NCBI RefSeq assembly: GCF_001584725.1
Contig: NZ_CP014606.1
Location: 1,054,001-1,118,000 of the forward strand
Direction of reading: 5' to 3'
Length of the DNA: 64,000 nt
DNA from: an endosymbiont 'TC1' of Trimyema compressum
GTDB lineage: Bacteria; Bacillota; TC1
Shown: piece after piece, positions 28,517-36,531 of the stretch
Layout of the letters: the number at the start of each line of letters is the position of its first letter
How positions within the stretch are numbered: position 1 is the stretch's first letter
Notes under the pieces: generated by a model
What the model was told of the DNA's origin: nothing
What the model saw: only the letters and a program-made list of their open reading frames with translations
The model's database searches: none
Position numbers and translations under genes: made by a program

Positions 28517-29020
28517 ATGAATCCTATGTTACAAAAATTGATTGACCAAGAATTTATGACAGAAAATGAAGCCAACTATCTTGCAGATGCAATTAAAGAT
28601 GGCGATACTATCATTATCTCTGGTCACAGAGGACATGGTATTTTACCTTTATTGGCGTCTCTAGGTGCCACAGCTAAAGAATTTTATTCTGTAAAACCTG
28701 TACGCAATATTGACACAGATCTTCAAGATGAAAATGCAGATGTTTTTTTAATTGGAGATTTGAAAGATGTAAACTATAGTGAAGCCCTTGTAAAAGCCTT
28801 CTCTATTAAAGATAAATCTGTTATTACAATTAAGGATGCGGAGCACAGCTTTTCAGTTATGAAAGTTTTAATATATGTATTTAAAGCAACTGGAGATAAT
28901 TCTAAAATTTACCAACTGGCTGAGTGCACTAAAGTTGATGATATTAAGAAACTAAAAAAACTCGTAAAAGTAACCCTAAATGAAAAAGGACGTCCAGTTA
29001 GAACAACTTTTGAAGGTTAG
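28517..29020 (+). CDS. Unknown 167-residue protein with P-loop-like motif lacking the lysine
   Basis: A small cytoplasmic protein of alpha/beta character. TIIISGHRGHGILPLLASLG (about 31-50) looks like the strand and glycine loop of a P-loop NTPase of the PilT/VirB11 kind, but the Walker lysine is replaced (GHGILP). DVFLIGDLKDVNYSEAL could be a Walker-B-like strand. I do not know the family. It may be a regulatory, non-hydrolysing relative. It is a single-gene unit: promoter at 28469, AAAGGGG ribosome binding site, terminator at 29045. Confidence 0.6.
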   Translation: MNPMLQKLIDQEFMTENEANYLADAIKDGDTIIISGHRGHGILPLLASLGATAKEFYSVKPVRNIDTDLQDENADVFLIGDLKDVNYSEALVKAFSIKDKSVITIKDAEHSFSVMKVLIYVFKATGDNSKIYQLAECTKVDDIKKLKKLVKVTLNEKGRPVRTTFEG

Positions 29021-29044
29021 AGAATATAAATAAAATTAAAGAGA

Positions 29045-29078
29045 TAGCTTTTCAACCCAAAAATAGGTTAAAAAGCTA
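29045..29078 (+). terminator. Intrinsic terminator after the 167-residue gene
   Basis: TAGCTTTT-C-AACC pairs with GGTT-A-AAAAGCTA around a loop of eight bases, 25 bases after the stop. Confidence 0.7.
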
Positions 29079-29193
29079 ATAAAAAAGCACAAATTTAATT
29101 GATTAGGTATCCGTCTCTAACGCAGATAATAAAAAATACACCTGCTCCTAAAACTATAAAAAGTATCAAGAAGACAATCATTGTTATCCCTTC

Positions 29194-30621
29194 TTACAAT
29201 ACTGGAGAAATCAAACGACTAATAGGCTCCTTTATACGAACCATGATAGACCTGTTATTATACATTTCCATGGTAATCTGAGTGCAGTGTTTTAAGTCTT
29301 CTTCAAATATATCCTTAAATGCTTTCCCCACCTTATTTCCATATAAAAATACATTTGTTTCAAAACTCAAATTAAAGCTTCTTTCATCAAAATTAGCACT
29401 ACCAACACTACCAACTTTGCCATCAGCCATGATTGTTTTAGAGTGCAGAAAGCCATTATTATAAGTATAGGCCTTTAGTCCTAATGGTAATAAATCTCCA
29501 ATAAATGAATAGGTAGCCCAATAAACAAAAATATGATCCTGCTTGTTGGGAATCATAATATGAATATCTACACCCTTTAATAAAGCAATTTTCATAGCTT
29601 CTAAAAATGGAGCATCTGGTACAAAGTATGGGCTTTGAATATAAATGTACTCTTTTGCGTGACTAATAATCTCCATATATGCTAATTTGATTTGAGCCAG
29701 TTTAGAATCTGGACCACTTGATAATACTTGGGCACCTATTTCCCCTTGATTTTCAGGGTCTCTAAAAACATCGTAATCAATTGCCATATCGTTGTTGCCA
29801 GCATGCCTCCAATCCAGTATAAAGCGTACTAAAAGAGCTTGAACACTAGTTCCTTGAATTCTCACATGAGTATCTCTCCAGTATCCCATTTTCTTTTTCA
29901 TCCCTAAATATTCATCGCCAATATTGTAGCCACCTATATAAGCATACTTTCTATCAATAATAGCAATTTTTCTATGGTTTCTATTATTAACTCTAATATA
30001 AATTGATGTTACAGGAAAAGAAAAGGATACTTTGCCTCCTGTAGCAATTAGTTCTTTAAAATAGTTTCCTTTTACTTTTCTTGCTCCCAGATCATCTAAC
30101 AGCAAACGAACTTTTACGCCTTCTTTTGCTTTTTTAATTAATAAGTCCCTAAAGCTTTCTCCTAGAATACCCCTTTTATAAATGAAGTACATTACATTGA
30201 CCTCTTCTTTGGCATTCTCTATATCTTCCATAAATGCTTTAAATTTATCATGACCATTCATATAGAAATCGACTTCGTTATCATATGAAATAGGCAACTT
30301 ATCTAGCTGACCAATTAAACGAATAATTTCCCGCTGGTCTTCAATTTCGCATCTAATTTTACATTTTTTCTCAGTTCTTTTTTGATTAGCTATTTTTATT
30401 ATTAACTTTTTTTCACTATCTTCAAAATGAAATACTTTCTTTTTACTTAAGTCTCTTCCAAAAAAATAATAAACAATAAAGCCTATACCTGGTAAAGCTA
30501 CAAAAATAAGTAGCCAAGCTGTTGTGCTTGCAGGATCCCTCCTCTGTAAAAATACAAAAGCAGCAATCCATAAACCATATAATAGTATTAATATTCCACT
30601 CACTGTTAATATTACACCCAT
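29194..30621 (-). CDS. cls: Cardiolipin synthase
   Basis: Intact 475-residue phospholipase-D-family enzyme joining two phosphatidylglycerols. Two amino-terminal membrane spans (about 4-24 and 36-53) precede a conserved FFGRDLSKKK. The two HKD catalytic motifs are NHRKIAIIDRKYAYIGGYN (about 215) and LHSKTIMADGKVGSVGSANF (about 400), each with the HxKx4D residues. Length is typical of ClsA-type bacterial enzymes. The gene starts 7 bases after the stop of the gene upstream (30629), suggesting co-transcription. ATG 30621 has AGGATTAATT upstream, a weak ribosome binding site. Confidence 0.96.
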   Translation of the reverse strand: MGVILTVSGILILLYGLWIAAFVFLQRRDPASTTAWLLIFVALPGIGFIVYYFFGRDLSKKKVFHFEDSEKKLIIKIANQKRTEKKCKIRCEIEDQREIIRLIGQLDKLPISYDNEVDFYMNGHDKFKAFMEDIENAKEEVNVMYFIYKRGILGESFRDLLIKKAKEGVKVRLLLDDLGARKVKGNYFKELIATGGKVSFSFPVTSIYIRVNNRNHRKIAIIDRKYAYIGGYNIGDEYLGMKKKMGYWRDTHVRIQGTSVQALLVRFILDWRHAGNNDMAIDYDVFRDPENQGEIGAQVLSSGPDSKLAQIKLAYMEIISHAKEYIYIQSPYFVPDAPFLEAMKIALLKGVDIHIMIPNKQDHIFVYWATYSFIGDLLPLGLKAYTYNNGFLHSKTIMADGKVGSVGSANFDERSFNLSFETNVFLYGNKVGKAFKDIFEEDLKHCTQITMEMYNNRSIMVRIKEPISRLISPVL

Positions 30622-30628
30622 TGAATAA

Positions 30629-31437
30629 TTAATCCTCCAAAATTTTGTTAAATAAATAATTTAATCTATCTGCATCAATGCTCTTATTACACCTACTACA
30701 TAAATAAATAATTTTATGTCTGTCTTCAATTAAAGCTACTTTATCTAGTAATTCAGGCTTATTCTGATTATCAAATTGCTGTAAAATATTCATAACTTGA
30801 GGGTTTGCTTCATAGTTGAATATTTCAGTAATAAAAAATTGATACCAATCATAATAAGAATTTTTGCCATAAGGCATTAAAAAAGAAATAAATTCAGAAA
30901 TCCAACTAGTTTTCAAATAATAATTTCTATCAACTTTTGCTAAAAGTTTTTCAAAAGCTTTATATTGTCCTTCAATATATTGTTTCCCTAATTCCAAGCT
31001 TTCATCGTCTTTAGCAAAAATGTCATTTTCAATTGCCTCCAAAAAATAAAGTATTCTCCGATTTTTATTTTCCTCCATTATATAATAGCTTTCTTTGGCA
31101 ATTTTAGGTATGCTTTTATAGGCTTCATCAACAATCTTTTTAATATCCATATCACAATAATCCATAACAGCTATAGTATCTCTATTTAAAAAGCCTAAAA
31201 ATCCACTGGATAATAAGTTACCGGAACTAGGTTTTGCGCAACAGATTCATCAAATAACAGACGACTCCAAGAAGTACTATTGCCACAAAGGAGAGCTGTA
31301 ACTGTAGCAAAGTCCAGCAACCATTTATTACCAATAGCAACAATACCTTGGCAATTATTTTGAAGATAAGTTAATGTTGCGCTTCTAACTTCATATAGAC
31401 TATAAGGATAGTGTGCAGCTTTATAAAAACATCATTT
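30629..31437 (-). pseudogene. Unknown protein, frame broken near 31200
   Basis: A gene of some 268 codons that I do not recognise. The lower part reads cleanly for 178 residues and has a possible metal site near the end (LCSRCNKS). The upper part continues in another frame through SATLTYLQNNCQGIVAIGN, STSWSRLLFDESVAQNLVP and VTYYPVDF. Adding one T to the run at about 31198 joins PVDF to LGFLNRDTIAVMDYCDM. The upstream start (ATGATG at 31432-31437) also needs a one-base change in a T-run and lacks a good ribosome binding site. Because both lesions are in homopolymers, the gene may be intact in the organism. It precedes cls on the same strand. Confidence 0.55.
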
Positions 31438-31541
31438 TTGTTAACGCAATTTTCTGATATATTAAGCAAATTCAACCTTCAGTATCCTTTCCACAACTAC
31501 TACTATTATACCTTTTTTTATTGATTATTTAAAGCAATAAA

Positions 31542-31567
31542 AAGCCTACGCTATTTTGCGTAGGCTT
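31542..31567 (-). terminator. Intrinsic terminator of the perR-dfx operon
   Basis: A perfect 10-bp stem AAGCCTACGC / GCGTAGGCTT with TATTTT loop, A/T-rich flanks, 15 bases after the desulfoferrodoxin stop. Confidence 0.9.
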
Positions 31568-31581
31568 AATCTATACTTTTT

Positions 31582-31944
31582 TTATTCTGCTATCCATAAA
31601 CCATGTAGATTACAGTATTCACGAGCAGATACTTTTTTAGCATTAGTCTTAAATGTAGCAATTGGCTCTTCACCAGGATTTAAAAACTGAATTTGACACT
31701 TATTACCTTCATTTAATTCAATCCACTGAATATAATGCTCAGGTAACATTGGGTGTAAAACACTTCCAATAGTTACTTTATAACCACCATCAATAGTCTC
31801 AATAACAGGAACATGTTTCTCAACTGCTGCATCTACTGAGTTTGCTTCTACTAAAGTAAGCCCTTCACAGTCGCCAGCTTCTACAGGGTTTGTTAGCCCT
31901 TCAACAATCGCACCATTTTTACAGACATAAATATTTCTTTGTAC
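31582..31944 (-). CDS. dfx: Desulfoferrodoxin/superoxide reductase with degenerate amino domain
   Basis: About 120 residues. The superoxide-reductase iron centre is complete: EKHVPVIE, LHPMLPEHYIQWIEL, and CNLHGLW provide the four histidines and one cysteine that bind Fe. The amino part starts like desulforedoxin (YVCKNGAIVEGL) but keeps only one cysteine, so the FeCys4 centre of classic desulfoferrodoxin is absent. It detoxifies superoxide in the cytoplasm, with rubredoxin-type electron donors. The start ATG 31944 (VQRNIYVCK) is preferred over the ATG 12 bases upstream. It follows the PerR-like gene by about 30 bases and should be under its control. Confidence 0.92.
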   Translation of the reverse strand, partial: VQRNIYVCKNGAIVEGLTNPVEAGDCEGLTLVEANSVDAAVEKHVPVIETIDGGYKVTIGSVLHPMLPEHYIQWIELNEGNKCQIQFLNPGEEPIATFKTNAKKVSAREYCNLHGLWIAE

Positions 31945-31973
31945 CATGTAAATCACTCCTTAAAATTAATATA

Positions 31974-32402
31974 TTATTTATTAGCAAGACATTTTTTACA
32001 GATTCCTCTATAGTAAACTTCTCTTGCAATAATTTTATTCTCATTTAGCTTATCAACTTCTGTCTCAATTCGATTAATATTAAAATCAGTTACTAATCCA
32101 CAATCTACACATTTAAAATGTCCATGGACAGCAGCATCTATATCATATCTTATTTCATTTTCCTCGATAAATAGCTTCTGAACTAAATTATGCTCTGTAA
32201 ATAAATCCAGAGTATTATATACTGTTGTTTTTGATAATGTTGGAATGTCTGTATATAAAGCTCGGTAAATCATATCCACTGTAGGATGAGTATGATTCTT
32301 AACTAGGTAGTCTAGAATCATTATTCTTTGTACAGAGGGCTTTATACCAGCATCCTTCAAAAGAACTACTAATTCTTCTTGTTTCATTTTATTCTTAGCC
32401 AC
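31974..32402 (-). CDS. perR: Fur-family peroxide/metal regulator (PerR-like)
   Basis: Intact 142-residue Fur-family repressor. The winged helix is SVQRIMILDYLVKNHTHPTV (about 23-42) with DIPTLSKTTVYNTLDLF recognition helix. Metal residues HGHFKCVDCG and GICKKCL give the structural zinc CxxC pairs. Co-transcription with superoxide reductase, and similar promoter architecture at the rubrerythrin gene, support a PerR rather than iron or zinc role. It starts at GTG 32402 behind GAAAGAGGTGG; promoter at 32459-32487. An ATG four codons later is a possible alternative start. Confidence 0.9.
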   Translation of the reverse strand: MAKNKMKQEELVVLLKDAGIKPSVQRIMILDYLVKNHTHPTVDMIYRALYTDIPTLSKTTVYNTLDLFTEHNLVQKLFIEENEIRYDIDAAVHGHFKCVDCGLVTDFNINRIETEVDKLNENKIIAREVYYRGICKKCLANK

Positions 32403-32422
32403 AAAACCACCTCTTTCATATT

Positions 32423-32432
32423 TGTAACAATT
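32423..32432. promoter_or_regulatory. TGTAACAATT element in the perR leader
   Basis: TGTAACAATT lies between the perR -10 box and the start codon. The same ten bases, reverse-complemented, lie just upstream of the rubrerythrin -35 box (57440-57449). A shared operator is possible. Confidence 0.4.
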
Positions 32433-32458
32433 ACATATCTACTATCATTAATAAGCTA

Positions 32459-32487
32459 ATAATAACCTTTTAAAGCTATCTTGTCAA
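32459..32487 (-). promoter_or_regulatory. Sigma-A promoter of perR-dfx
   Basis: TTGACA (32487-32482), 17-base spacer, TATTAT (32464-32459) on the minus strand, 57 bases before the GTG start. Both hexamers and the spacing are identical to those of the rubrerythrin promoter. Confidence 0.8.
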
Positions 32488-32530
32488 TAAAATACTATAA
32501 ATTCATTTTTGAGAAATGATTCTGTAAAAA

Positions 32531-32560
32531 AGAAGACTCTAATAAATATTAGAGTCTTCT
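32531..32560 (-). terminator. Intrinsic terminator of the serine operon
   Basis: A perfect 14-bp stem AGAAGACTCTAATA / TATTAGAGTCTTCT with a two-base loop and T-run on the minus strand, directly after the DUF1015 gene. Confidence 0.92.
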
Positions 32561-32569
32561 ACTAAAAAC

Positions 32570-33817
32570 TTAACTTAATGTGTGAATAAATAATCCACTT
32601 CTTAATTTAGGCTCAAACCAAGTGCATTTTGGTGGCATAACTCTGTCTGCATCAGAAACTGCCATTAAATCCTTAATAGTCACCGGGAATAATGAGAATG
32701 CAACTTTCATATCTTCATTTACACGTCTCTCAAGCTCTCCTAGTCCTCTAATTCCACCAACAAAATCAATACGATTATTTGTTCGTGGATCTTCAATTCC
32801 TAAAATTGGATCGAGTAAGTTACTTTGTAAAATTGCTGCATCTAAACTCTCAACAGGATCCTGCTCAGGACAAGTACCCGGTTTTGCTGACATTACATAC
32901 CATTTACCATCTAAAAACATACCAAATTCATTTTTCTTTCCTGGCTTAAATGGTGCCGTTTTGCTTTCAGTAATTGTAAACTTTTCGCCCACTTTATTTA
33001 AGAATTCTTCTGAAGAAAGTCCATTTAAATCTTTGACTACTCTGTTATAGTCCATTACATATAAATCTTCATCAGGGAAAATAACCGTTAAGAAACGATT
33101 AAACTCTTCCTCGTCAGTATAGTCAGGATTATCTTCTCTTCTCTTAATTCCTGTAGCTGCTGCTGAAGCAGAACGGTGGTGTCCATCTGCAATGTATAGA
33201 TAATCAATAGATGCAAATAATTCTGTTAACTTAGCAACTAAAGCTTCGTCATCTAATACCCAAACAGTATGTGTAATGTCATCTTCAGTAGTTACGTCAT
33301 AGGTAGCTGCATGGCTCTCTACCCAGTCATTGATAATTTTGCTAATTTCTTCTTTTTTTCTATATGTAAAGAACACAGGTTCTGTATTAGCATCACACAC
33401 ATCAAAATGGTTAATTCTATCTAATTCTTTTTCTTTTCTTGTGAATTCATGTTTCTTAATAACATTATTCATATAGTCATCAATAGAAGCACATGCAACT
33501 AAACCAGTTTGCACTCTACCTTCCATTTTTTGACGATAAATGTAAAAACAAGATTTCTCATCAGTAATCAGAATACCCTCTTGACGCCATTTATCTAAAA
33601 CGTCTTTTGCTTTTAAGTATACTTCTTTAGAATAAGCATCTACAGACTCAGGCAATTCAATTTCAGAACGAACAATTCTTAAAAATGAATGTGGTTTCCC
33701 TTCTGCCATTTCTTTTGCTTCTTTTCTATTCATTACGTCATAAGGAAGAGAAATCATCTCTTCAGCCATTTTTTGATCTTTAGGACGTACACCTTTAAAA
33801 GGTCTTACTGCTGCCAT
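32570..33817 (-). CDS. DUF1015 family protein of the serine operon
   Basis: Intact 415-residue soluble protein of the DUF1015 family. It has the family start AAVRPFKGVRP with SLPYDVMNRKEA, the central YIADGHHRSASAAA (about 210) that looks like an active-site loop, and LDAAILQSNLLDPILGIEDP (about 330). It is last in a four-gene operon with RidA, a class V aminotransferase and SerA; no classical SerB phosphatase lies nearby. DUF1015 genes often neighbour serA and serC, and a role in serine synthesis, possibly the missing phosphatase step, has been suggested. That role is inferred here from context only. Confidence 0.88.
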   Translation of the reverse strand: MAAVRPFKGVRPKDQKMAEEMISLPYDVMNRKEAKEMAEGKPHSFLRIVRSEIELPESVDAYSKEVYLKAKDVLDKWRQEGILITDEKSCFYIYRQKMEGRVQTGLVACASIDDYMNNVIKKHEFTRKEKELDRINHFDVCDANTEPVFFTYRKKEEISKIINDWVESHAATYDVTTEDDITHTVWVLDDEALVAKLTELFASIDYLYIADGHHRSASAAATGIKRREDNPDYTDEEEFNRFLTVIFPDEDLYVMDYNRVVKDLNGLSSEEFLNKVGEKFTITESKTAPFKPGKKNEFGMFLDGKWYVMSAKPGTCPEQDPVESLDAAILQSNLLDPILGIEDPRTNNRIDFVGGIRGLGELERRVNEDMKVAFSLFPVTIKDLMAVSDADRVMPPKCTWFEPKLRSGLFIHTLS

Positions 33818-33849
33818 AAAAAAATTCCTCCTCGTATTTTTATCTAAAT

Positions 33850-34758
33850 TTAAAATGAAAAATTTGTAATTAAATCAACAACTTCTGCTCCAATTCTCTT
33901 TTGAGCTTCACCAGTTGAAGCTCCAATGTGAGGGGTTACAGAAACTTTAGGATGGTTTATTAAAACTGTATTATCAGTTGGTTCTTTTTCAAATACATCA
34001 ATACCAGCTGCAGCTACTTTACCATTGTCTAAAGCTGTAATTAAAGCTGCTTCATCAACAACGCCACCTCTAGCACAGTTAATTAAATAAACGCCATCTT
34101 TCATTTGAGCAAACTCTTTTGAGCCAATTGTTGCACCAGCTTGTTTGTCAAAAGGAATGTGTAAAGAAACAAAATCTGCATCCTTAAGGACATCATCTTT
34201 GGCACAATGCTTAAATTGATCATAACCTGCAACTTTACCCAATAAATCTGTATAAATAACTTTCATACCAAGTGCCTCTGCTTTTTTTGCAAGAGAACGA
34301 GCAATTCTACCAAAGCCAATTAAACCTAATGTTTTACCATCAAGTTCAACTCCTTTATAGTTTTTCTTTTCCCATTTTCCTTCTCTCATTGTTACATTGG
34401 TGATTCCAATGTGACGCGCTACAGAAAACATATGTCCTAAGGCTAATTCAGCTACGGAATCACTGCTTGCTGAAGGTGTATTAGTAACTGTTACACCAGC
34501 TTTTTCACCTGCTGGAATATCAATATTATCAATACCTACTCCAGCTCTAATAGCTAATTTTAAGTTACCACCATTTATACCTTCAAAAATTTCCGCTGTC
34601 AATTTAGTTGCCGAACGAATAACAACAGCATTTACTTCTTTTAACTTGGCAATTAATTCAGCACCATCATAGTGATTTGTATCTACTTCACAGCCTGCTG
34701 CTTTTAATGCTTCTTCAGCACTTTTATCAATACCATCATTTGCTAAAACTTTAATCAT
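33850..34758 (-). CDS. serA: D-3-phosphoglycerate dehydrogenase, short form
   Basis: Intact 302-residue NAD-dependent D-2-hydroxyacid dehydrogenase. The nucleotide-binding motif is GLIGFGRIARSLAKKAEALG (about 143-162). Catalytic residues sit in RAGVGIDNID (about 76), INCARGGVVDEAAL (Arg, about 228), EKEPTD (Glu) and TPHIGAS (His, about 278). It lacks the carboxy ACT and intervening domains of E. coli SerA, like other short clostridial forms, so serine feedback by ACT is not expected. It is co-oriented with an aminotransferase and a DUF1015 gene, which supports the serine pathway over other hydroxyacid substrates. Confidence 0.9.
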   Translation of the reverse strand: MIKVLANDGIDKSAEEALKAAGCEVDTNHYDGAELIAKLKEVNAVVIRSATKLTAEIFEGINGGNLKLAIRAGVGIDNIDIPAGEKAGVTVTNTPSASSDSVAELALGHMFSVARHIGITNVTMREGKWEKKNYKGVELDGKTLGLIGFGRIARSLAKKAEALGMKVIYTDLLGKVAGYDQFKHCAKDDVLKDADFVSLHIPFDKQAGATIGSKEFAQMKDGVYLINCARGGVVDEAALITALDNGKVAAAGIDVFEKEPTDNTVLINHPKVSVTPHIGASTGEAQKRIGAEVVDLITNFSF

Positions 34759-34794
34759 TATAAATCTCCTCCTAAACTTTTATTCTTAAAAACA

Positions 34795-34824
34795 ATAGAA
34801 CCAGAAAATAATTCCTGGTTCTAT
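34795..34824 (-). terminator. Hairpin between the aminotransferase gene and serA
   Basis: ATAGAACCAG / CTGGTTCTAT stem followed by TGTTTTTAAG on the minus strand. It lies within the operon and could act as an attenuator or RNA-processing site. Confidence 0.6.
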
Positions 34825-34851
34825 ATTGCATTTCTATTTCAATGTAAAACC

Positions 34852-35928
34852 TTATAGACCTAAAATATCTTCTATCTCAACCAATAAAGCCTTAACTTGT
34901 TGAATAGTTGTATCAGCCATGTGAGCAATTCTAAATGTCTTCTCTTTTAAAGAACCATAGCCATTAGATATTGCATAGCCTCTCATAGCTAAACGTTTGT
35001 TTAAGTCTTTTACACTAATGTCTCTAGTATTCTTAATAGTAGTTAGTGTATTTGAACAGTATTTTTCATCTGCAAGTAATTCAAAATGTTTCTTAGCCCA
35101 AGCACGGACAAATTTAGCCATTTCTGTATGGCGAGCAAATCTGTTTTCAATACCCTCAAGCATGATTTGGTCTAATTGGTAATCTAATGCATACATTAAT
35201 GATAATGCTGGTGTTGAAGGATACTGATGATTTTTCTTTTCAATAGTTTCATAAATTTCAACCATATCAAAATATAAGCCTCTGTTTTCAACAGTTTTAG
35301 CTCTTTCATACGCTTTCTCCGAAAAAGAACAAATCGCTAATCCTGGAGGTAAACCTAAAGCTTTTTGAGTTGAAGTAATTAGAACATCAATCCCTAATTT
35401 ATCCACTTCAATTTTAGCGCCTGCTGCAGAACTTACTGCATCAACTAACCAAATTACGTCAGTATACTTTTTGACAACCTCAGCAATTTCCTCTACAGGG
35501 TTTTGAATGCCGACAGAAGTTTCATTATGAGTTACTGTAACAACGTCATAATCCCCAGTTGCCAATGCTTTTTCAACATCAGCAGCCAATGTTGGTTGGC
35601 CAGGCTCAACTGAAAACTTATCTGCTGGAATATTGTTTGCTACAGCCATTTTATACCATCTATCGCCAAATGCGCCAATTGAAAATACAGCAGCTTTCTT
35701 TTTTGCACAAGAGCGAATAGCCCCTTCCATAAAACCACTTCCTGAAGAAGTAGATAGCATTATTCTGTTTTCTGTATAAAATAGCTTTTGCATTTTATCA
35801 TGAATACCTTTTTGTAGTACACTTGAATCATTAGTTCTGTGACCAATCATAGGTGTAACCATTTTTTGTAAAACTTCCGGCGATACATCAACAGGACCTG
35901 GAATAAATAAACGTGTACGCATTGACAT
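34852..35928 (-). CDS. Class V aminotransferase (serine-pyruvate / phosphoserine type)
   Basis: Intact 358-residue PLP aminotransferase of the AGXT/SerC-like class V group. It starts with the family segment RLFIPGPVDVSPEVL, and holds TSSGSGFMEGAIRSC (cofactor phosphate), WLVDAVSSAAGA (Asp, about 165) and the Schiff-base lysine in ITSTQKALGLPPGLA (about 190). Placed directly before serA, it would transfer an amino group to phosphohydroxypyruvate. The family also covers serine-glyoxylate and alanine-glyoxylate exchange, so with glycine-linked metabolism nearby a glyoxylate role is possible. ATG 35928 or the internal ATG two codons later may be used. Confidence 0.88.
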   Translation of the reverse strand: MSMRTRLFIPGPVDVSPEVLQKMVTPMIGHRTNDSSVLQKGIHDKMQKLFYTENRIMLSTSSGSGFMEGAIRSCAKKKAAVFSIGAFGDRWYKMAVANNIPADKFSVEPGQPTLAADVEKALATGDYDVVTVTHNETSVGIQNPVEEIAEVVKKYTDVIWLVDAVSSAAGAKIEVDKLGIDVLITSTQKALGLPPGLAICSFSEKAYERAKTVENRGLYFDMVEIYETIEKKNHQYPSTPALSLMYALDYQLDQIMLEGIENRFARHTEMAKFVRAWAKKHFELLADEKYCSNTLTTIKNTRDISVKDLNKRLAMRGYAISNGYGSLKEKTFRIAHMADTTIQQVKALLVEIEDILGL

Positions 35929-35954
35929 ATTGAATGTTCCTCCTTAAATCAAAT

Positions 35955-36416
35955 TTATTTTTTTATTTTAACGATCATACCAACTTCTACTGAAGCGCCT
36001 AATGGTAAACCGCTGTTACCAATAGCAAAACGAGCATGTTTACCTGCATCGCCAAAAATAGTGCCTAGAATATCTGATGCACCATTGATTACTTGTGGTT
36101 GCCCTGTAAAGTCATTTGTTGAATTTACAAAACCTTGAACTTGAACAATTTTTTCTACGTTATCTAAAGATCCAGCAATCTTCTTAACAACACCTAAAGC
36201 ATTGATAGCACAAATTTTTGCTGCTTCATAACCTTCCTCAACTGATACATCTTTATTAACGATTCCCTTATATTTCACGTCGCCTTCCATAACTGGTAAT
36301 TGACCTGAAACATAAATAAGACCATCCACAAGTACACCTGGCTCATATGCTGCTGTTGGCACTCCTGGTGTAGGGATGGTTATACCTAATTCTTTTACTT
36401 TTTCTTCAAAAGACAT
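35955..36416 (-). CDS. RidA/YjgF family deaminase
   Basis: Intact 153-residue member of the RidA family, which hydrolyses reactive enamine/imine intermediates made by PLP enzymes. Typical stretches are LIYVSGQLPVMEGDVKY (about 33), NALGVVKKIAGSLDNVEKIV (about 75) and a carboxy end with GASVEVGMIVKI. The longer loop QPQVINGASDILGTIFGDAGKHARFAIG and the missing arginine of the core RidA motif place it in a divergent YjgF subgroup. It opens the serine operon, 26 bases before the aminotransferase, where it may protect against aminoacrylate from serine. Confidence 0.85.
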   Translation of the reverse strand: MSFEEKVKELGITIPTPGVPTAAYEPGVLVDGLIYVSGQLPVMEGDVKYKGIVNKDVSVEEGYEAAKICAINALGVVKKIAGSLDNVEKIVQVQGFVNSTNDFTGQPQVINGASDILGTIFGDAGKHARFAIGNSGLPLGASVEVGMIVKIKK

Positions 36417-36531
36417 TATAATTCTCTACCTCCTTAAATTAAATATATCTACAAACAAGTATACCATCTTTCTCCCTATAAATAAAGAGGCAGAGCCTAT
36501 AGTTTTCCTCCCTCGCCCTTAATTATTGGTT

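Noticed and set aside
32622-33050. Long antisense reading frames over DUF1015, coaD, grdA and others
   Set aside because: They lie opposite strongly conserved genes, have no ribosome binding sites and give low-complexity products.
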